Part shown: piece after piece, positions 57,421 to 64,000 of the stretch
How positions within the stretch are numbered: position 1 is the first letter of the stretch
Layout: the number at the start of each line of letters is the position of its first letter
Assembly (NCBI RefSeq): GCF_021869535.1
Contig: NW_026262690.1
Span: forward strand, 17,633,001 to 17,697,000
Source of the DNA: Mytilus californianus
Taxonomy: Eukaryota; Mollusca; Bivalvia; Mytilida; Mytilidae
Direction: 5' to 3'
DNA length: 64,000 nt
The notes under the pieces: model-generated
What the model saw: only the letters and a program-made list of their open reading frames with translations
What the model was told of the DNA's origin: nothing
Databases searched by the model: none
Translations under genes and position numbers: made by a program

Positions 57421-57541
57421 TCATGCATCCGAAGCACTTTTCTGGATTTACCTTCATCATCTTATACATCCTTTACTTTCCAATATTTAGCTTTGAGAGT
57501 TCCTGATAAAGGTAAATCCAGAAAAGTGCTTCTGATGCATG
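57421..57541. repeat. Inverted repeat with ~35-bp arms
   Basis: CATGCATCCGAAGCACTTTT with CTGGATTTACCTT is mirrored by AAGGTAAATCCAG with AAAAGTGCTTCTGATGCATG. The right-arm sequence also occurs alone near 6665-6705 (AAAGCGCTTCGGACGCATG). Confidence 0.8.
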
Positions 57542-57724
57542 CATTTTTAAAGTGTTGTTTTTGTTATCTAGATCAGATACATTTGAAAACAAATAATTAT
57601 TCAGAATGGATAACCATCATAAACAATTCAAATAACTAGCAAGTATTAATCTGTCATTTTGCATCTGACAAAGGAATATGAGAGTTTAATTAAGAAGGAA
57701 CTTCTGGGAAAATTTGGTTTATTT

Positions 57725-58192
57725 GTAAGTTTGGATTGACTTTAAACTAGCTTATAGTGACTGTGTATATACTCTCAGTATGGTACCTTGTGTTTTTTCG
57801 TCCTATTTTTAAGTTTTTTTTGTGTTTAATGCTGATCTGCTAAGCCTTTGTCAACTGATTTTATAGTTTGTTTATGTTGTCTTGTTACACCATCTGCCCA
57901 TGTTCGGGGGAAGGTTGTGTGCTGACAAACTTGTCTCGTCAGGAGCCTCACATTTAGTGGTTGCTTTTGGTTGCTGTATGCCTTATTTGTTTTAACTTTG
58001 ATGCATTTAGCATAAATCAGAACATTGGTTTGTATGTGTGAATTATTTCACAATTTTGTCACGACACGGTATTGGTTTTGCTCATTGTTGAAGGGCATAC
58101 AGTGCCCTTTAGTCGTTTACAATCTCGTCCTTTGGTCTCTAAAGGATAGTTGTCTCATAGGCACCCATACCACATCTTATTTTTATACTCCA
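57725..58192 (+). mobile_element. Family-A retroelement, diverged
   Basis: Starts near AAACTAGCTTATAGTGACTG, has GTCAGGAGCC at 57939, and ends CACCCATACCACATCTTATT. Older than most copies, judging from divergence. Confidence 0.65.
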
Positions 58193-60549
58193 TAAATTTG
58201 ATGTGTTTACCAGATATGTTTTGGGTTCAAACTGACCTAAATATTTTGTTTATCTTTTAGATGACAAAACATTATTTTGGGTGACAATTTCTCCATATTA
58301 ATTTGCCCAAAATTTTCCTAAAATGTGCCTATTGTTGAAAATAAATCATAGAATCTGTCTTCAGACCTCACTTTAATGAAGTACATAGCAATCCAAACTG
58401 TGATATAAAGCCAAAGTTAATATGTACATACATTTTGTGAAGGCCTTACATCTGAACTCTTTAAAAAAGTGATTCATAATGGCTTCAAAACATTTCATAT
58501 TTTCTATGAATTTGCAAGGCCAAAAAGCCCCAGATGTACCATCTCCTTTGATTGAAATGCGCAAGTGGCCCCTAGTGTGAAAGAAGTGGGCCTTGACTAA
58601 TGAATGATAACTTGATATAAGTCATTGTCAATAAACACATATTTTTGAAAACACTTTGCTCAGATCACACCTTGATACCATAGTTGAGCTACAATTGATA
58701 ATTATGCACCTATCATTGATTTTTTTTTTTGGGGGGGGGGGGGGGGCATGTTTATTTATTTATTTATCACCTCAAATGATTTTTTTTCATTTATTCAAAA
58801 ACAAACAATGTTTTTCAATAACACAATGACATTTGCTTACTTTTTCTTAATTTCCAATGGAAACAAATTATTTTTTTTCATTTCATTTCTGAAACAGATT
58901 ACTATTTTTCTAAAAATTTAGCTTCAAAGAAGCAACAACCAAGCTCCCTGCAAAAGATGAATGGCTGGTGCATGACAAAAGCTTAGAAACAAAAACACTG
59001 AGTTGTCCTACAATTGATTTGTGTGTATATTGGATATCCCTCAGCAATTCAGCTGGCCATTGCCATTTTAAGAATGTTACTTAACAAACAACATTGACCG
59101 AGGTCACTAATTACGAGATGGTCCTCCTAGATAACCTTCACTGGAACAGGAGTATAATTCATCGTAATCAATACAACAAGAGTGCACACGCTGAAATGTC
59201 TCGCCTGTTTTACTGACCATTGATTTTATGTTGAAAGTCTTAAAGATAAAGGTTTTACTACAAGTATCACATACACTTACCGGTAACATTCTTAAAGATC
59301 CATGACAATGAGGTCAAGGTCAGATAAAAACTGTCACACAGACATGTACACCTTACAATTATTCCATACACCAAATATAGTTGAACCATTGCTATTAGTA
59401 TATGAAAAACAGACCAAAACACTAAAACTTAACATTGACCAATGAACCATGAAAATGAGGTCAAGGTCAGATGACAACAGCTAGACAGACATGTACACCT
59501 TACAATCATTCCATACACTAAATATAGTTGACCTATTGCTTACAGTACTTGAAAAACAGACCAATTCACAAAAAATTAACAAATGACCAATGAACCATGA
59601 AAATGATGTAAAGGTCAGATGAACCTGCCAGTCTGACATGTACCCCTTACAATCAATCCATACACCACATATGGTTGACCTGCTGCTTGTAGTATTTGAG
59701 AAACAGACCTAATCACGTACCGGGTAACTTAAACCTTGATCACTGATCCATGAATTGAGGTCGAGGTCAGGTTAACCCTGTCTGTCCGACATGTAGATGT
59801 TGCAAGAAACCTATTTACCAAATATAGTTATCCTATTACTAATAATAAGTGAGAAATTCTCTTGACAAAAAAACTCAAATTTTTTTCCAAGCAGTCACTG
59901 ATTCCTGAAAATGAGGTCAAGGACAATGGGCATATGCATATGACATCAGGAAACTTTGTAACATAAGGTATCTGCATACAAGATATGAAGCATTCAGGTC
60001 TTCTATCTTCTGAATTATAAAGCTTTATACAAATAGTTTACGCCGCAGCTGGATAGTACTACCTATGTCTCGCATACTGCAACTTTTTTCGCAGGTGAGA
60101 CAAAAAATCACAAACACCAAATTCTTTGTGCACAAAATACTGTAAACCAACTTATTTTCCTGGATACTTTATTTCACATTAAGCCATTTCTAGCCCACAT
60201 CACGGTGATTTCCTTTCTTGATTTTCAACTTAACTTGATGTATTTAAATAAAGTAAGATCCAAGTTTTACATATTCGATACGATTTATATTCGTGTTATT
60301 TTTCTACTCGCAAAAGTCAAGATCAAAAATTGCTCAGGAAAACTAGTTAGTTAACAGTACTTTTCCGAGACAAATTCTGTTGAATTAAGTTATATATTAA
60401 TTATAAATTACAAATATTCTGTATTTGCACATTGTAAGGAACAAAAAGAAAAGAAATTGAAGAACTTCAATATGGTGTAACTTGATGGTTACAAATTATA
60501 ATTCTGATGGTACATATATGATTTTGCTGTAAATTCATAAATCAAAAAT

Positions 60550-60924
60550 TTAACCATTCGGTTTATCTTCTCTAGAGGAACACTGGTCAAATTTGGCATT
60601 GCAAAGATTTAAATCATCAAATACACAACTTGAAATGTGTTTGATTGTTCTCTTCCTTGTCTCAATAACTTCCATCATATCACCAGTGATAGGAAGAAAG
60701 GAGCTTCTTTCTGATTCAGAGAGAATCTCGACAGTTTTCAGTAATAATGAAACAACAGGGCAATCATCTTCAGAAAGAGAAATATCTCCAAGGTGAGCAT
60801 ACTTTGCTATTATAGGTTTAGAATGACTCTGGTGATTAAATCCTAGTTCCTTTGTAACATTACTTCCACAAATCATCATCATTTGATGCATTTCAACTGG
60901 CCAATCTATCTTCCCAACATACAC
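60550..60924 (-). CDS. Terminal coding exon of an unrecognised gene
   Basis: On the minus strand a good acceptor (TTCTGTTGTTACAG) precedes 124 codons and a stop. The exon starts VYVGKIDWPVEMHQMMMICG, continues with LGDISLSEDDCPVVSLLL and ends CNAKFDQCSSREDKPNG. Composition is that of a soluble, acidic to neutral, mostly helical protein, unlike the low-complexity shadows around it. I do not recognise the family. The upstream exons should lie at higher coordinates, possibly beyond the window. A Met in the intron-side extension is not needed if the acceptor is used. Confidence 0.6.
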   Translation of the reverse strand: MYVGKIDWPVEMHQMMMICGSNVTKELGFNHQSHSKPIIAKYAHLGDISLSEDDCPVVSLLLKTVEILSESERSSFLPITGDMMEVIETRKRTIKHISSCVFDDLNLCNAKFDQCSSREDKPNG

Positions 60925-61817
60925 CTGTAACAACAGAAGATATATACCTGTTTGTACAATGTACTGTATATATAAATATATCATGTCAAAGTAATAAGCT
61001 AGCTAATCTATATGTATGATAACAGTGTAGAAATTCATATCCCTTTTTTAAGGTCATACATGTATATCAATGTTTAATGTATCTGCCTTATATTAAAATA
61101 ATGGTAATATTATGCAATTAGAGACGTTTGTAGAGGTCAATATGAGTTTTGATAGACTAATTTTTTCTTCTAAATTCACTCAGTGAGTATATTGGGGAAT
61201 ATTTTTTTCAATAAATATACATTATTTGAAAAAATGATAGACAGGTGACAAAAAGTGACAACAAAAGCTCACCCTCCCTTTAAGAAAGGTGAACAGTGGC
61301 ACTGAGCACATGTGTGATTTTTGCGTATATATATGGATACAATATTATTTGTGATTTCCTCAACTGAAATAAATAAATATCTTATTTATAATTCAAGGAG
61401 TCAACGCAAAGCATCCACAACTTCAAAATCACCTATTTGTATTTAAAAATTTTACACCCTCTGTTCATCCTTAAGGGCATACGATACAGTTTTGATCCCA
61501 GTGATTTTTTTACAAAAATTTGCATACAAGCTATTTTTCACCTAGCCAATTCAAATCTGTAATAAAAAATATACCTTCATGTGCTACATTAAGAGATAAA
61601 TGGGGTCGAAATTTTAGACAATAGACATACCTAACTTTTTTGTTTCAAAAGATAAACACAAGCGGATTTTTGTTAAAACATTTGGAAAATCTTCTTTACA
61701 TAAGTATGCTCTACATTTGTATAACAATTCTTTGGAAATAATTAATTTTTATCAAAGTTTCATGATTTTAGAAAAAAACTGCATATTTTGCTGTATATTT
61801 ATCTAATCTAAAATAAA

Positions 61818-62180
61818 TGGGGAATGTGTCCATGGGACACAGATGATGCCCTCACTTGCATATAACGTTATAAAGGGACATAACTCAAGAACAGTAAAAG
61901 TGACGCTACCCAAATTTGTACTTGATCTGAGTTTTGTGGTAATAAGCATTGTGTAGAAGTTTCATAACATTTGGTTGAGACAAACTTAAGTTAGAACGGA
62001 AACGAAAAATTCAGCAATTTTTCCATTTGTAAAGGGGCACATCTCTAGAACGGTAAAAATGATGCCACCAAAATTCACATATGATGTGTGTTTTGTGGTA
62101 ATCAGCATTGTGCCTAAGTTTTATAACGTTTGATTGAGGCAAACTAAAGTTAGAGAACAGAAACGAAAAATTCAGCAATT
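61818..62180. repeat. Two ~165-bp tandem monomers (GGGGAATGTGTCCATGGGAC start)
   Basis: Both monomers contain GAACGGTAAAA or GAACAGTAAAA, TTTTGTGGTAAT, AGCATTGTG and GAAACGAAAAATTCAGCAAT in the same order. This is another tandem-core type repeat. Confidence 0.75.
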
Positions 62181-63409
62181 ACCTACATGTAAGAAATACA
62201 TAGGTTGTATATGCAGCATCATGAGAACTTCAGTGAGACAAGAACTCACAAAACTCCACATACCTTTGTATCCAAAATCAATAGTCGCTACAAACTGTTT
62301 GTGTAGAGAACACAAGCATATGATGCACAACTGCACTATCTATGTCAGAAAAGGTTTATGATAGAATGAAATCAATTCAGTAGTTTTAGAGGAGTTGCAG
62401 ATGTGTATTTTTATAAAAATAGTCGTACAGATTAACTGGTTGTGGAGGAGTTGTGGTTTTAAATGTTCAAAATCTGGAAAAAAAGTTTTACTATTTTTTT
62501 GCAGAAGTGACACCATTAGCCAACTGATATGACTGATGATGAACAAACAGAACAATATCATTATAAACCACTTTTCGTCTGAATTTTGACATATATAAGT
62601 TTTAAGTTGTATGAATAGAAGGTACGGTTGGATGATTTTCTTGATGAAACACATTTTTCTTCCTTTTTGTCCTTGAAATCTGCAGCTTGGAAATAAGCGG
62701 AAAGTTAGAAAATAAGTTCACATGATGCATGTATAATGAAGAATGATTCTTTTTGTGAACCAGACCAAACCATACTTCAAAAAAGGTATTTGCTGCTTCT
62801 ACCCTCAGCACACTGCAATTAGAAGTAAGAGATCAGACTGGTCAGCACAAAGCCAGAACACAGTGTTGGTTAGAGTGACATGTTTTCCTACTGACTGAGT
62901 TACCTAGTGAACTACAACAAATGTAGCACATTAAAAATCCTACCAGTACTCAGCCTGTTTGTCTGTCTGTTTGTCTGTCTATTAACAAAGCAAGGTTCCT
63001 ATTCATAGTACTTTAACATCTTGTCCTATTATGCATGTAATAGTTGCCAATGAAGGTTAAACAATAAACCATCATCATAGACTCATACTCATAATTTAAA
63101 GAAATACTGGCAATAAAAATCTCCCTATTTTAGGAATATTATCTCCTTAATTGGAGTACCGGTAATCCTTCAGATTTCCACCAAATATTTGGGAGTTTCC
63201 CAAGTGAAGCAATGAAAAAGCAGACAACAATGTAAACAGAACATGTATATATTAGAGTCAGATTGACGTCCAGTCTCTAATTGACTGCCCTTTCTCAAAT
63301 TGACGTACAATCTGAAGTCCCATTCTCAAATCAAGGTCAAATATTTTTAACTTCTTATCGACGTCAAATGTGTCATGTATTACCATAAACTGTTAACACA
63401 GAGATATGT

Positions 63410-64000
63410 CTCGCCTATTTGTTATTTTGATAATGCAAATGTTGAGATTAAAATTACAATACTTTAACATGTAAGTTATGCAAATATTCAAAGTCAATGA
63501 ACCATGACTGAATGTACAGGGCTAAACAGTCTCCATGGAAATAACATGTGTCAATGCTAATACAACTGCAAACCAAATACCATTGACTTTTCATAGGTCA
63601 TTCCCTTTAAACAAACCTAAACCATGTAAACACAAACATTAACTTGTAAACTATGTAAAAGTTTCAAAGTCAATGAACCATAATTAGGGGTAGGGGTTAT
63701 ATAACCTCCATGGAAATGAAACTTGCAAAAGCCAATACATTTGCATACCGAATATCATTGACTTAACATTAGTGGTTCATCTTAAACTGACCTAATCACA
63801 AACTAATACATGTAAACTAAGCAAAAGTTTCAAAGTCAATAGACCATGACTGAGAAGTAAGGACCAAATATTCTCCATGGAAATAAGATGTGCTAATGCT
63901 TCTACAACTGCATACCAATTATCATTGACCTACCACTAACGGTTCCCCTTAAACTGACCTAATCACAAACTAATACATGTAATCTAAACAAAAGATTTAA
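63410..64000. repeat. ~170-bp tandem repeat running off the window end
   Basis: CAAAGTCAATGAACCATGAC recurs at about 63494, 63667 and 63834, each with CTCCATGGAAAT, CCATTGAC or CATTGACT, and ACCTAA. It is preceded by ATGTCTCGCCTATTTG, similar to ATGTCTCGCCTGTTTT before the tandem core at 59190. Confidence 0.8.

Larger units (their letters stand above)
57326..60106. mobile_element. Composite transposon with TTTTTGTCTCACC inverted ends and a tandem core
   Basis: The left end TTTTTGTCTCACCT (57326-57339) is mirrored by AGGTGAGACAAAAA (60093-60106). Inside are a hairpin at 57421-57541, a family-A insertion at 57725-58192, and about five monomers of roughly 150-165 bp from 59285 to 60000. Each monomer carries CCATGAAAATGAGGTCAAGG and GACATGTACACCTTACAAT or variants. 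No coding sequence is seen. The tandem-core layout recalls bivalve pearl-type elements. The two ends might belong to different elements. Confidence 0.55.
60925..64000. other. Probable intronic/repeat region upstream of the minus-strand exon
   Basis: No firm exon was found. A weak candidate on the minus strand lies around 62740-62815, after an ATTGCAG acceptor, reading VLRVEAANTFFEVWFGL, but no good donor follows. An element start at 61472 (TTAAGGGCATACGATACAG) and the repeats at 61818 and 63410 account for much of the rest. Confidence 0.4.

Noticed and set aside
57326..60106. Single intact DNA transposon with a transposase
   Set aside because: Inverted ends exist, but nothing between them encodes a transposase and it contains a nested retroelement. 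It is at most a non-autonomous composite.

Overview
The window looks like a repeat-rich, AT-rich nuclear segment from a bivalve mollusc, most likely a mussel (Mytilus or a close relative). This is inferred from spliced animal genes with long TE-filled introns, an intronless rhodopsin-class GPCR, and many dispersed repeats whose tails (for example ATTGGCAATCATACCACATC, ATGCCCCACCT, TTTTTGTCTCACCT) I associate from memory with bivalve genomes. No database search was possible, so species identity is inference.

Layout. Positions 1-8250 hold no gene: dispersed repeats, two tandem arrays and AT-rich DNA. An intact single-exon class A GPCR (364 aa) lies at 8254-9348 (+). Positions 9622-12300 hold a decayed reverse-transcriptase element on the minus strand, split by a tRNA-derived SINE with a clean 13-bp target-site duplication. 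Two five-exon genes of the spermidine/spermine N1-acetyltransferase (diamine/thialysine acetyltransferase, GNAT) family follow in tandem on the plus strand. Gene 1 spans 14807-33920 and gene 2 spans 37103-49193. Both encode 164 aa, and four intron positions and phases match. A third, broken partial copy (exons 4 and 5 only) lies at 50584-52409, inside a larger duplicated segment that runs to about 53400. Positions 53876-56490 hold non-LTR retrotransposon pieces, including a head-to-head inverted pair. Positions 57326-64000 hold composite transposons with tandem cores. One minus-strand terminal coding exon of an unrecognised gene lies at 60550-60924.

The most unusual structure is in intron 3 of gene 1. 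It is almost entirely an approximately 32-bp minisatellite (about 24250-32096) whose unit is the 3' splice acceptor plus the first bases of exon 4. The real acceptor is the last unit of the array. Well over a hundred potential 3' splice sites therefore precede the authentic one. Blocks of this array, together with a 400-bp retroelement and about 200 bp of non-repeat DNA, were amplified four times as 1.6-1.8 kb cassettes. The partial gene copy has its own array with a different acceptor variant, and its exon carries that same variant. This suggests the splice site is being homogenised with the satellite. In vertebrate SAT1 a polyamine-regulated poison exon lies in the corresponding intron, so regulated unproductive splicing is a testable idea, not a demonstrated one.

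The genes do not form an operon. The two acetyltransferases are paralogues predicted to acetylate polyamines or related amines in the cytosol, and the GPCR is an unrelated neighbour. The rest of the window is mostly mobile DNA, and several insertions can be ordered by nesting or by empty sites in the duplicated segment.
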